A stretch of 64,000 bases of DNA from Cyanophora paradoxa. Its lineage: Eukaryota; Glaucocystophyceae; Cyanophorales; Cyanophoraceae. Position 1 is the first letter of the stretch, and every line of letters begins with the position of its first letter. Below, in pieces: positions 51,933 to 62,921 of the stretch. The notes beneath the pieces are model-generated. The model did no database searches. It was not told the DNA's origin and saw only the letters and a list, made by a program, of their open reading frames with translations. The stretch is from positions 1 through 64,000 of the forward strand of contig QPMI01000205.1 in the NCBI GenBank assembly GCA_004431415.1, in the 5' to 3' direction. Both the position numbers and the translations under genes were made by a program.

Positions 51933-54783
51933 ATGCGCGGCTGCGTGCTGGCGCTTCTGCTCGTCGCGGCGCTGGCCGCGACGGCGGTCGCGGTGCGCGT
52001 GTCTCCGGAGGTTCTACAGCTGTCGAAGTGCGGCGCGGCGGGAGTGCTCACGTTGCACAACGACGGGAGCGCCGCTCTGGCCGGCACGGCGGCCGCCGTC
52101 GCACCAGCGCCGTGCTGGCTGAAGGTTGCCAACGGCGGCAGCTTCTCCGCGGAGCCGAACGGGACGGCAACCGTAGGCTATTCAGTAGATTGCAGCTGCA
52201 TCCCCGCCGGCCAGCACTCGCTGAGCGCCGAGATTGCCTTCGATAGCGATTCAAAGGGCTATAAGCGCGTCGCGGTTCCAGTGTCGTTGAAGTGCGACGT
52301 TTATCCCGTCGCGCTTGCCACCGTCCTGGTCAACGGCCGCCAGCACGCCCAGAATGCCTCCGTGCGGGTGCGCACTCTTTTCAAACGAAATGCCGCGGGT
52401 GGAACCGCTGCCAGGCCTCCGCTTGCCTCACGCGGGCTCGCAGGCGCCCGTCAACGACATCTCCATCACCGCGTCGAAGAGCCTAGTCAACAGCAGCGAA
52501 GAGACGGCCTTTAAGTTCCTTCAGGTGTCGGGGCCGACGGTGCCGTTCGTCAAGTCGGACGAGGCGACGATCCGCTTCGAAGGCGGCATCCAGGAGGCTG
52601 GCGTCTACGTCTTCGTCCTGCGCGCGTCCGTCGGCGAGCGCTCCAGCGAGCAGACCGTCACAGTCACTGTCGCGGCGCCGGCGCTTATGGTGCGCGCTGC
52701 GCGGGCTGCTCGGAGCTCCGATTCTAACACGCGCGTCCCAGCTGGCGCGGGTGCACCTGAAAATCATGGCCCCGTTCGACTCCTTTAACAGGCGCTTCCA
52801 GGATGAGACGAAGACCAAGTACGCGCCGCGTACTCGGCAGCCCGGCAGCCCCGCTGACCGCGCCGCAGGTTCATCGGGCAGCTGGCGGCGATCTGCAACG
52901 TGACGGACAACCGCATCGTGGGGCTTGAGCTCTCGCCCGGGAGCGTGAACATCGACTTCAACGTCCTCCCCCAGGCGAACGACCCTGTCGAGGCCATCGT
53001 CGACCGCATCGCCGTGCGCCCTCCTTTCCTTTTCCTTCCTTTCGGGCCGGTCCGACTCGCCGTGCAGGCGGTGCCCCAGGAGGAGATCCTGGCGCGGCTG
53101 CGGTACGCGGTGATCGAGTTCGGGGTGAAAGAGATCGAGGCGACGGACCCGAGCATGACCGTCGTGCGCCCGCGGCCCGCGCCGGCCCCCCGCGCCGCGC
53201 CGGCGCCGACCCCGCCGGCAGCCGGCGCTGGAGGAGGACGTGCGGTCGACGCAGATCTCGTCGCGGATCACGGGGACGCAGTCGATCGTCGTCGCCGGGG
53301 TGGCCGTCGGCTCCATCTTCATCGCCCTCTTCGCCATCGGCGGCCTCGTCGTCTGGATCGTCCGCAAGAAGTTCCCCCCGAGTGCGCCCCCGCCCCGCCC
53401 CATGCACCCTGGCCGGGGCCCCGCTGAGCGCCGCCGGGCAGACAAGAGCAAGTTCCAGACGGCGCAAGCGCGCGCCGAGGCGCGGCTGCGGAACCTGGCG
53501 AGCTCGTCGCCGTCGCCGCCGCCGGGCGAGCCGTCGGCGACCGGGGACGAGGAGGCGCCGGTCTTCCGCCCCTCGATCGCCAAGTTCCAGGCGACGAAGG
53601 AGGGCCCCGCCGGCTCGCACCAGCCGGCCGCCGAGGCGCCGAGCATCAAGCTCCTGCCCCCGGGGCTTATGCGCTCGGACGACGACGCCGCCGAGGGCGG
53701 CGTGCCGCGGCCGCCGTCGGCCAGCGGCGGCGTGCCGAACCCGCCCTCGCTGCGGGGCGCGCCGCAGCCGGCGCCGGCCTCGAACCACACGAGCCCGCAG
53801 CGGGCGCCGGACGCGGACGCGCCGCGCAGCGCGATCAACATCCTCTCCAAGCTCGGCGACTACGACGACGAGCCGACCCTCCCCGTCCCGCGCCCCGTCG
53901 CCGCCCCCGCGCGCCCGCCCTCCGCCGGCGCCGCCGCGGCCGGCCAGGCGGCGGTCCAGCGCACCGGCTCCACCGGCCAGCTGCAGCAGCAGCAGCCGGG
54001 GCCGGCCGGCGCCCCCAGCAGCAGCAGGCGGGGCCGGGGCAGCAGCGGGTGCAGATGTACCTCCCGATGCCGCAGCTGACGCCGCAGCAGTACGCTGCGC
54101 TGCAGGCCGGCCAGGAGCAGGTCATCGACATCCCCAACCCGGTCCGCCCCGCCCGCCCGCCCCTCCCCGGCCTCCCGCCAACCGCCCCGGCCGCAGATGG
54201 GACGGTGCAGCGCCTGATCATTCGGCCACGCGTCCTCCCCGCCCGGGGGCCGCCCAGCCGCCGCCGCCGCCCCTCCGCCGCCCCCTCGGAGCAGGCGCCG
54301 TCCGCGGCCCGCCGGCAGCGCAGCAAGCCCCGGCGCCTGCCGCGCCGGTCAGCCCTGCCCCGCCTGCCCCTGCCGTGGTCGCGGACGCCGCCGCCGCCGC
54401 CCGGCCAGCGGCCGTGGCACCGGCACCAGCGCCCGAGGCGGCGCCGGCACCGCAGGCGGCCCGGCCCGGCCCCGGCCCCGCCCTCGGCCCCGGCCCCGGC
54501 CCCGGCCGCGCCCGTCGCGCCGGCCCCGGCCGCGCCCGTCGCGCCGGCACTGGCCACTGTGGCGAAGGCTGCGGCGGGGCCAGCGGGGGCGGCGGGGGCG
54601 GCGGGGGGGCTGGCGTCGAAGCTGGAGGGGGGCCCGACGGAGGCGGAGCTGCCGCTGGAGGAGGCGGAGATCTCGCTCGAGGAGCTCCAGGAGATCGCCC
54701 GCCGCCTCGACGACGTCGCCCCGCCCCCCGCCGGGCCCGCCCCCGGCCCCGCCCCCACCGGCCCCGCCCCGCCCCCTTCCTAG
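51933..54783 (+). CDS. secretory-pathway type I membrane protein with Pro-rich tail
   Basis: ATG at 51933 gives a signal peptide (MRGCVLALLLVAALAATAVA). A beta-rich ectodomain follows, beginning VRVSPEVLQLSKCGAAGVLT and holding several Cys and N-glycosylation sites (NGTA, NASV), probably Ig-like or cadherin-like. A later ectodomain exon has VKSDEATIRFEGG then VYVFVLRASVGE. A single membrane helix (VAGVAVGSIFIALFAIGGLV then VWIVRKK) lies at about 53290-53370. The cytosolic part (KSKFQTAQARAEARLRNL and on) is long, Pro/Ala-rich and disordered, to the stop at 54781-54783. Introns with GTGCGCC-type donors occur throughout. I do not recognise the family. Confidence 0.65.
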
Positions 54784-54900
54784 GTAGTCCACCGCGCAGA
54801 CAGAACCGCAGTCCCAGTTCAATTTACCTTGACCATGTTGCATCATCACCTTCCGCGGACGAGGAAGGGAGGGGGGGCGGGGAGGGCGGGCGGGCGGCGC

Positions 54901-57020
54901 TCAGCACGCTTCGTCGCACTCTTTGCGAATGTCCTCGGGGCCGTACCCCGCCGCGAGCCTTCGGGGAGGCCGCTACCAGATGAGCGCGGGCGGCAGCAGC
55001 GCGGAAGGCGGCGGCGCACCGCTTGAACTTCTTGAGGGAGCAGGGGTACGGGCAGTTCCGGATGGCAACGAGGCGGTGCTGCGGCGAGTCGTCTGGGACG
55101 GCGTAAGCGCCGCGGGGCGGTCCGGGGCTGAGCGGGCGGCGAGCCGCGCACAGCGCGGCGCGTAGTGCACCTGCGGCGTCGATCGCGAGATTGTGAAGGG
55201 AAGAGACGAGGGAGGGGGCGCGGGGCGGGGCGCACGGAGACGTGGGCGTAGTGCGGGGTGTGGCGGTGGTAGACCTCGAGGAGCAGGTGGGCGCCCTCCT
55301 GCGGCGGGTCTACAGAGCGAGCGGTGAGCGGCGCGCGGCAGCAGCGACAGCGGTGGCGGCGGGCGGGCCGAGGGCGGGGCCGATGAGCCCCACGACCGAG
55401 TGGATGTTGAAAGCGTCCTGCGGCGAGGGGGGCGCCCTCAGGGCCGGCAGCGGGCGGCGGACTCGACGAGAAGCGCACGGCGACGTGTGCCTCGACGCGG
55501 AAGGTGCCGTTCACGTGCGCCTCCTCCAGCCGCCGCGCCGCCTGCCCCGCCCGCGTCGGCGCCAGGGCCGCCCGGAGTGGGACCGAGGGAGAAGGGCAGG
55601 GGAGCACCTCCTGGAGGAGCGGGGCGCCGGCGAGGGCCTGCAGGTCCTCGTTGCGCGCGAGCTCGAGCCGCTGGCGCGCAGAGGGTGCCCCTTTAGGGGC
55701 CGCAGGGAGCGCTGCCGCGAGGGCCGCGGCGCACCGCCCAGCTGGCCACGGAGCAGGCGTTGAAGTGGAGAGCGCTCACGTCCTCGCCCGGCGCGAGCTG
55801 CGCGCGGCCGCCGGTGGGCGCGCAGCGGGGCGCGCGGCGGCGGCGCGCAGCCGGGCGGGGCCGCGCCTTCAGCGTGGTGTCGGGCCCGAGCACGGGGAGG
55901 CCCTCGCGGTCCTCGTAGTTCATCAAGTCGCAGAGGGCGATGAGGCGCGGCAGCCCCAGGGCCGAGTCCAGGAGGTCCACCCCGCTCAGCTCCTGCGCGC
56001 ATGCGCAGGGGTCGCCAGAGCAAGCGATGCGCATGCGTACGCGGCGAGCGGACGCTGAGTCGGTGGAGGAGCCGCCCGTGCGTCTGGAGGACGGCGCGGG
56101 CGTCCTGCGCCCCGGAACGCTTAGCTGCGGTAGCACTGGAAGGCTAATCTTTGCGTTGATTACCTGGGAGGAGAACACTCGCCGCGCGATGCAGTCCGCC
56201 TTCTTGCAGTAGCCACCGAAGGGGCTGCAGCACTCGTGAGAAGGCACAGGTTTTCAGCTGCAGCTGCAGGAGATCTAGAGGCGCCGGACCTGCGGTTGAG
56301 GTAGTCTTCGGCGAGAGGCTTCGTGCGCACGCTGACGGGCTGGACTCCTCGCAGCCACCCCTCGCCGTCATAGACGCCCGCCCCAAAGCACTGCGACCGA
56401 CGCCGCGGCAGTGTCCATTAATTTGGTGCGCACCGCGCTCGCGACTCCCGTCCGCGGCACCTGCCCGCTTAGGATGCTCTGCTCCCGGTCCTCTGCGTGA
56501 ACGACAAACTTGCCAGCGAAGTACGATTCGTTCAGCACCCTCCGGTCCTGCGAGATCTCTTCAGCTCATCCAATTTTCCGGCGTATCTCCGGATCCGCGT
56601 GCGGACCAAAATGTACGAGCGCCGCATCTCCTTGCCGAGCGAATACATCGTCTGGCAGCCTGCGTGGAGAGCGTGACCTGGAGCTAGCGCGGCCGCCGTC
56701 TTCAATACACGTTCACCTTCGGCAGTGAGCGTCGCCGGCCCAGGATTAGGGCACGGGTTCGCGTCGCCTGGCGGCATGTTGCAATCGGTTCTGCGAGAGA
56801 TCTCATCGAGGGCGCGAGGTGGGCGCGGCGCGCAGGCGAACCCGGTCCCCGCGGTGATCAGCGCAATAACAGCCTTCGGACCGTGCACGTACGGTGGTAT
56901 GGCGGGCTGCAGAACGTCACCCGCGTGCCGATCGAGGGCGCGCGCGGGCTGCAGGGCGCCCGCGCAGGCGACAAGCAAAAACAGGGCGAGGAGAGGCGCG
57001 CGCGCGCTCTGCTTGGCCAT
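54901..57020 (-). CDS. histidine-acid-phosphatase-like secreted protein
   Basis: ATG at 57020 gives a signal peptide (MAKQSARAPLLALFLLVACA). After GPKAVIALIT comes a region that should carry the catalytic RHG motif. Then LTAEGERVLKTAAALAPGHA, MYSLGKEMRRSYI, a middle GVDLLDSALGLPRLIALCDL and NYEDREGLPVLG, and late FNIHSVVGLI, LLLEVYHRHTPHYAHVSVR and CPYPCSLKKF. The end reads YGPEDIRKECDEAC with stop at 54901. The order and C-terminal Cys pattern resemble branch-2 histidine phosphatases. I do not see an intact RHGxR, which could mean an inactive protein or a mis-set intron. Several exons remain unresolved. Confidence 0.5.
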
Positions 57021-57132
57021 GGCTGCGATCAGGGATTCGCTTTCTGAGGACGAGAGCGAGCTGACGGTTGCTGCTTGGAAGATTTGCCGAATTCGAAGCT
57101 GTCGGAAGCTCAGGAAGCCGGGTACTCGAAAC
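57021..57132. promoter_or_regulatory. compact bidirectional promoter
   Basis: 112 bp between divergent start codons of the phosphatase-like gene and PSMD9; no specific motif identified. Confidence 0.4.
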
Positions 57133-58066
57133 ATGGCCGGCCCAGCGACCATCCAGATGCACCCGCAGACGTACGTGTCGCCGGCCTCGGTGGACGAGCA
57201 GCCGGCCGACATCAACATGAGTGTCTTGAAGCGCTGGCTTTACGACCGCGACGCGCTAGAGCGCGAGATAGCAGCGCTGACAGCCGAGCTAGAGGCGTCT
57301 CCAGTTGGCCTGCGCGGGAACCTGGTCAGCTGCGCGCTCACGTGCACCCGTAGCGCGCGTCTCACACGATAGCAGCTCGACGCGGAGGGGTTCCCGCGCA
57401 GCGACATCGACATTCCTGCCATCCGGGTGAAGCGCAATCGACTGTACGCTAGCTCAAGCGCGCCGCACGTACGCGGCGAGCTGACCGGCCCGGATTGCGC
57501 AGCGCGATGATGCATACGGATCACAAGGTTCGCTCACTCGTGTGCGGCGCAGTCACTCCTACTTAGCGCACGAACAGATTATCTCGAAGAAACTGGAGGC
57601 CGGCATGGTGGAGCTTCACGCGAGGACGAAGAACGCGCCGCTGCAACCGAGCGGCTCGGCGAGCGGGTCGCTGGAGGGGCCGAGCTCCTCGAGCGGGCCG
57701 GCGGGAAGCGCGCAGACCATGCAGCCTACGCCCTCGTTGCAGTCCTTCGCGAGGATCGACCAGGTCTTCCCCAACAGCCCGGGCGCGGAGGCCGGTTTCG
57801 CAGTTGGCGACACTGTGTTTAGGTGCGTGCATGTTCCGGGCCCGCCATCGCGGGGCGCTCCGTCCCAACAGGGACCGTGCGCCGCCAGATTCGGAGACGT
57901 CGAGAGGTCGGGCGGGCTCGCGGCAGTGGCGAGGCTCGTGGGGGAGAGGGCCGGGCAGCCGATCGAGGTCCTGGTCAGCCGGTCGGGAATGGAGCAGCGC
58001 GTGGTCGTCACGCCGCACACGTGGGAGGGCCGCGGTCTGCTCGGCATCCACCTCGTCCCGCTGTGA
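57133..58066 (+). CDS. PSMD9: 26S proteasome assembly chaperone PSMD9/Nas2
   Basis: Chaperone that binds the RPT5 ATPase during assembly of the proteasome base. ATG at 57133. A helical N-terminal domain (DRDALEREIAALTAELE, GNLLDAEGFPRSDIDIPAIR across an intron at about 57325-57374) is followed by SKKLEAGMVELHA. A linker leads to a PDZ domain: DQVFPNSPGAEAGFAVGD, VFRFGDVERSGG (intron inside), QPIEVLVSRSGMEQRVVVTP. The family's invariant ending is TWEGRGLLGIHLVPL, with stop at 58066. Small exons near 57430-57560 are not fully resolved. It is convergent with the FAM184-like gene. Confidence 0.9.
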
Positions 58067-58119
58067 AATGCAGTAGCATGTATTTGGGGGAGACGCCGGG
58101 GATCGAGGGGTCGGGGGGG

Positions 58120-61100
58120 GGGTCAGCGGGAGCCCGTGCCGTCCTTGGCGGAGCCCGTGAATGAGGGGTTCCGCCCCCCCGCCCCTCTCCTCTGCGCCGG
58201 CACGGGTCAGCTGCAGGGGGGCCGGGGATGGTGCGCCGGGGACGGCGCACCGGGTCCTCCACGGTCGACTGCGCGACGCTGCCCATCGGGGGGTACGGCG
58301 CGGCGGAGGCGCCCATGCCGCTCACGCCCATGGGGCCTGCGGGGGGTAGGCGTGAGAGGGGCCGGGGCGGGGCTCGGGGCGAGGGCGGCGTACCGCCCAT
58401 GCCCATGGCGCTGCCCATCATGACGGACTGGGCGGGGCCCGCCCCGGGCGGCTTCTTGCCCTTGAGGGGGTCGATGACGCCGACGGTCGGGTTGGCGCGC
58501 CCGAAGACCTTGTTGTAGTTCGTCTCGCGGTTGACGAGCTCGAGCTTGAAGTAGCGCAAGTCGTCCACCGCCTTCTGCAGCGCCGCGTCCTTCTGCACGT
58601 TGTCCTGCGGCGCGGCTTGCTCGCGGCCGGCGGGGCGGGAGGACGGGGCGGCGGGGGCGGACGGCCTCGAGGAAAGCGATGCGCTCGATGTCCTCGGGGC
58701 GCGACTCGCGCGCCAGATACCGCTCCTCCAGCTCCCCGTACCTGCCAGGCCGTCGGCGGCGCCCGCAGCGGCCCCGCCGCCCCGCCCCGCCCCGCCAGGC
58801 CCGGCCCCGCCGCGGCGCACTTGGACTCGAGGATGCGGTACTTGTCGTCCATGAGGGCCATGTTGCGCCCGAACTCGCCCTGCAGCGCCTGCATCTCCTC
58901 CACGTGCTTCAGCATCTCCGACTCCATCTCCCGCCGGTGCGCCTTCGACTGCGCCCCGCGCGCCCCCGCAAGCGTCACCCGCCGCCGCCGGCCCCCGAGC
59001 GCTCCCCGGCGCCCTGCGCGCGCTTGGGGCGCACGGCGGCCTTGCTCTTCTTCTCGAAGTCCTCCTCCATGGCCATCTTCGTGGCCGCGAACTCCGCCCG
59101 CGCCTCCCCCAGCGACGTCCGCAGCGCGTCCTTCTCCGACTGGCCCCCTCTCAGCGCCGGCGGGGCGCGGCGGGACGCGGCGGAGGGGGCCCCACCTTCT
59201 GCTGGGCGATCTCGGCCTCGAGGGCGCGGGCGCGGGCGGCGGCGCGGGCGCCCTCTTCTCGCAGCGCATCCATGCCGGCCTTGTGCTCGCCCGTCAGGCG
59301 CGCCACCTCCGCGTCGAGCGCGGCCTTGCCCTTGGCCGCCTCCGCCTTGAGGGCCGCCCGCTGGGCCTCCTCGGCCTCGCGGATGGCGGTCGAGAGGCGG
59401 GAGGCGGCCTCGCGCTCGCGGGCGGCGAGGAGCTCCTCGTGCTTGCGGACGAGCTCCGAGGTGCGCGCCTCCTGCTCCCGCGCAAGCCGCGCCATCTCCT
59501 CGCTGTGCTGCCGCCGCCCCGCCTCCCTCTCCCGCTCCGCCTCCTCCCGCGCCCGCCGCAGCGCCGCCTCGGCGTCCCCGCTCAGCTCCGCCCGCAGCCG
59601 CGCCGCCTCCGCCTCGTGCCGCCGCCGCGCCTCCTCCAGCGCCGCCCCGTGCGCCGCCCGCAGCTCCTCCACCTGCGCCCGCCTCGGCCCGGCCCCGCGG
59701 GGCGGGCGGGGGGGCGCGGCGCCTGCTTCGCGTGCGCCGCGGCGGCCTCGCGCGCCGCCTCGCGGCCTGCTCCAGCTGCCGCCGCGTCTCCGCGAGCTCC
59801 CCTCCAGGCCCGCACCTGCGCGGCCGCCCGTCGCCTCCGGGGCCGGCCGGGCCGGGGCGGGGCGGAGCGGGGCGGGCGGGCCTGGCCGTTGAGGAGCTCC
59901 TCGGAGCGGCGCTTCTCGGCCTCGAGCTCCTGCGCGAGCTTCCGCGCCGCCGCCTCGTGCTCCGCCTTCAGCCGCGCCATCACGTCCGCGCTGCTCCCCT
60001 CCAGCTGCTGCCGCCTGCCCGCCCCGCCCGCCCTCAGCGCCCCGCCCCGCCAGCGACGCGGCGGCGGCGCACGTGCGGCGGAGCTCCTCCTCGTGGCGGG
60101 CGCGGAGGGCGGCCAGCGCCTCGGCGCCGTCCGCCTTCTCCCGGTCGAGGTCCCGCTGCAGCTTCTCCCCCTTCGTCTGCGCCTCCTTCGCCGCCCCCTG
60201 CGCCCCGCGCCTCGCACGGGCCGCCCCGGGGGCGGGGCGGGGCGGGGCGGGGCGGGCGGACGCGGGCGGTCTCGAGCTTGAGCTGGAGGTCCTGGACGAG
60301 GGCCTCGAGGGACTTGACCTTGGCCTCCAGCTGCCGCACGCTCTCCTGCGCCTGCTGCAGCTTCCCCTGCAGCTCCTGCTGCGCCTTCCCCGCCTCCCCC
60401 TGCGTCATCCGCCGCGCCTCCTCCAGCTCCGCCACCCGCTTCTTCCACGCCTCCACCTGCGCCGCGTGCTCCGCTGCCGCCTCCCGCGCCGCCTGCTGCA
60501 GCCGCCCCTCCCGCTCCCCCGACTCCTTCTCCAGCCGCGCCTTCGCCTCCGCCGCCTCCGTCCTGCGCGCCCCTCAGCGCCCCGGCGCGGCGCGGCGCAG
60601 CGCGGGGCGGGGCGGGTCGGGGGCACCGGAGCTGCTGCTCCTTGGCGCGGAGGGCCTCGGCGGCGGCCTTGTCGCGTCGCTCCATCTCCCCCTCGAGCTT
60701 CCCCCGCTCGTCCGAGAGCGCCTTCGCCGCCGCCTTCTGCACCTCGTCCAGCCCTGCGCGCCCCGTCGGCGGCTCCTCTAGAAGGGCGGCGGGGCGGGGC
60801 GCGGGCGCGGGCCCTTGTCGTGCGCCTCGTTGAGCTCCTTGACGCGCTTCTCGTGCTCCTTGCGCATGCGCTCGAGCTGGGAGCCGAGGTCGCCGGTCTT
60901 GGCCGTCGCCTCCTGCCGGGCCGCCTCGAGCTCGCGCGCCAGCCGCTCCTTCTCCTTGTTCGCGGCGTCGAGCTGCCTGCGCGTCGACTCGAGCTCCTTG
61001 GCGCCCTCCGTGAGCAGCACCGCGTTGCTCTGGATCACCGCCTCCAGCCGCACGATCTGCCGCACCGTCAGCCGCGGCGCCGGCGCTGCAGGGGGCGCGG

Positions 61101-62650
61101 GCGGGCGGGCGGGCGGGGCGCCTCGTCGCGGGCGCGCTTGATCTCGCGCTCGGCGGCGGTCAGCTGGTCGCTGGCCTGCCCGCCCTGCCTCTTGGCCGCC
61201 TCGAGGGCCTCCGTGAGGGAGCGGACGCGCTCGTCGAGCTCGCGCTCGCGCTTGCCGGCCCCCTCGAGGCGCCCGTGCAGCTCCGCGCGGTCGGCCTCGG
61301 CGTTGCTGCGCTGCGTCTCGCTCGTCTGCAGCTGGAGGCGGATGCTGTTCAGCTCCGCCTCCTTGGACTTGAGGAGGATCTGCATCTCGGCGGTGCGGTC
61401 GCCGGCCTCGCCCATCATCCGCTCCACCTGCTGCTTCAGGCCGGCGATCTCCGCCTTCTGCTCCCGCACCGTCCCCTCCAGCTCCCCGACCTGCCCCGCA
61501 GCTCAGCCGCAGCCGCCGGGGCGCGAGGGGCGGGGCGCGGGGCGGGGACCCGCTGGCGGAGGGCGTCGGCGTCCTTGCGGGCGGCCTGCTCCCGGGCGTT
61601 GGCGGCCTCGACCTCCCCCTCCATCTTCGCCTGCAGCGCCGCGAGCTTCTGCCGGAACTCCGCCTCCTGCCGCGCCATCCCCTCCGAGCTCGCCCCCGCC
61701 AGGTCGCTCCGTAGCGCGTCCAGCGCCCGCTGCGCAGCGTCCTGCTCCTTCTTCAACGCCTCCGCCAGCCGCTTCCGCCCCTCCGCCTTCTCATTCTCAA
61801 GCTGCGCCATCAGCTCGTTCCGCAGCCGCTCCTGCTCGTCCATCTGCTCCTTCAGCATCTCGTTGTACTTCTTGTTGTGCGTCTTCACGAGGTTGTCCAC
61901 CTCCATCTGATGCGCCTTGCGCAGGTTCTCGGCATTGGAGCTGTTGGCGTTGTCCATCATCTTCGTGAGGTCCGCGAACTGCTGCAACCGGTCGCCGAAG
62001 TCCCGCTTCGCGTCCTCGAGCTCCCTGCGGCGCGCAGCGACACTCGCACGGGCGCAGTGGCATGCGGAGGAGCCTCGCACCGCGTCAGCTCCCGAATCTT
62101 CTTGTCCGCCTCCAGCTTGACGCGATCCTGCTGGTCCTTGACGCGCTTTTTGAAGTCCTCCACGTCGCGCAGCGCCTGTGCCTTCTCTGCATCTTGCTGC
62201 TTGATGTACTCCTGCGCGGTGTAGACGGACGGGCGCCTTAGCTACGCGGACGGGATGCGGAGCCGGCCGCACCGCCAGCTGCTCAGTAGCTTTAGCCTGC
62301 TCCTTTCTCAGCTCAAGCTGCTTGCGGAACTCGTTGATCTTTGTGTACGCGTCCTTCAATATCTGCGCGCGAATGTCAGCCGAGCGCGGCTGCGCGTGGC
62401 CGAGCGCACCTGATCGATTTCGCCCTCGTAGGCATCGGACAGGCCCTTGAGCTCGTACTCATGCTCGTCATTCTGTACATATGTGCATGCAGCGCGAGCT
62501 GAGCGTGCGCTGCGCGTGGCCGGCCGGGCGACGGACCTTCGTGTTGAGGTGGTAGATGACCTTCGTTAGCTGGGCAATTTTCTTGGACATCTTGTGATGC
62601 AAGTCGGGGAAGATGTTCTCGACGCCATCTCCGCCGCCCTTGGACGCCAT
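58120..62650 (-). CDS. FAM184-like long coiled-coil protein
   Basis: ATG at 62650. The N-terminal signature NIFPDLHHKMSKKIAQLTKV followed by IYHLNTK, then NDEHEYELKGLSDAYEGEID and ILKDAYTKINEFRKQLELRK, matches FAM184 proteins. Very long coiled coils follow (for example EGRKRLAEALKKEQDAAQRA and AELNSIRLQLQTSETQRSNA), interrupted by GC-rich introns. Near the C-terminus NRETNYNKVFGRANPTVGVI then DPLKGKKP is also family-typical, ahead of a Gly/Pro/Met-rich tail. The 3' end is uncertain: the open frame runs to 58008, overlapping PSMD9. A role at centriole or flagellum is suggested by family and neighbours only. Confidence 0.75.
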
Positions 62651-62921
62651 CACACTGCAGCCGCTTGTCTCGAGGGGTACGTGAGAAACCAAAACAGGGG
62701 AGGTCTTCCAAAGGAATCCGCCGCCGGAGTCCAGCGTGCAATCCCAACACAGCGACCTTAGCTACAGCTATTGCGTTCCTAGTGGGGCGCCCCCTTTGTC
62801 AGAGCGTGAGAGCAGGCGGCAGTGCGCGAGAAGGGCCACAAGCAGGTTTTAGACGCTCCTGTGGTGCAACTGAGCTACACAGCGGCGGGGCGCAGCGGTG
62901 GCTGCGCGACTGCCAACAGCC
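62651..62921. promoter_or_regulatory. bidirectional promoter region
   Basis: About 270 bp between the divergent FAM184-like and STPG-like genes. Co-expression of two possible flagellar genes is plausible; no motif identified. Confidence 0.4.

Noticed and set aside
62790-62880. Possible tRNA-like sequence
   Set aside because: I could not fold a cloverleaf with a proper T-loop and anticodon arm; it lies in a promoter gap.
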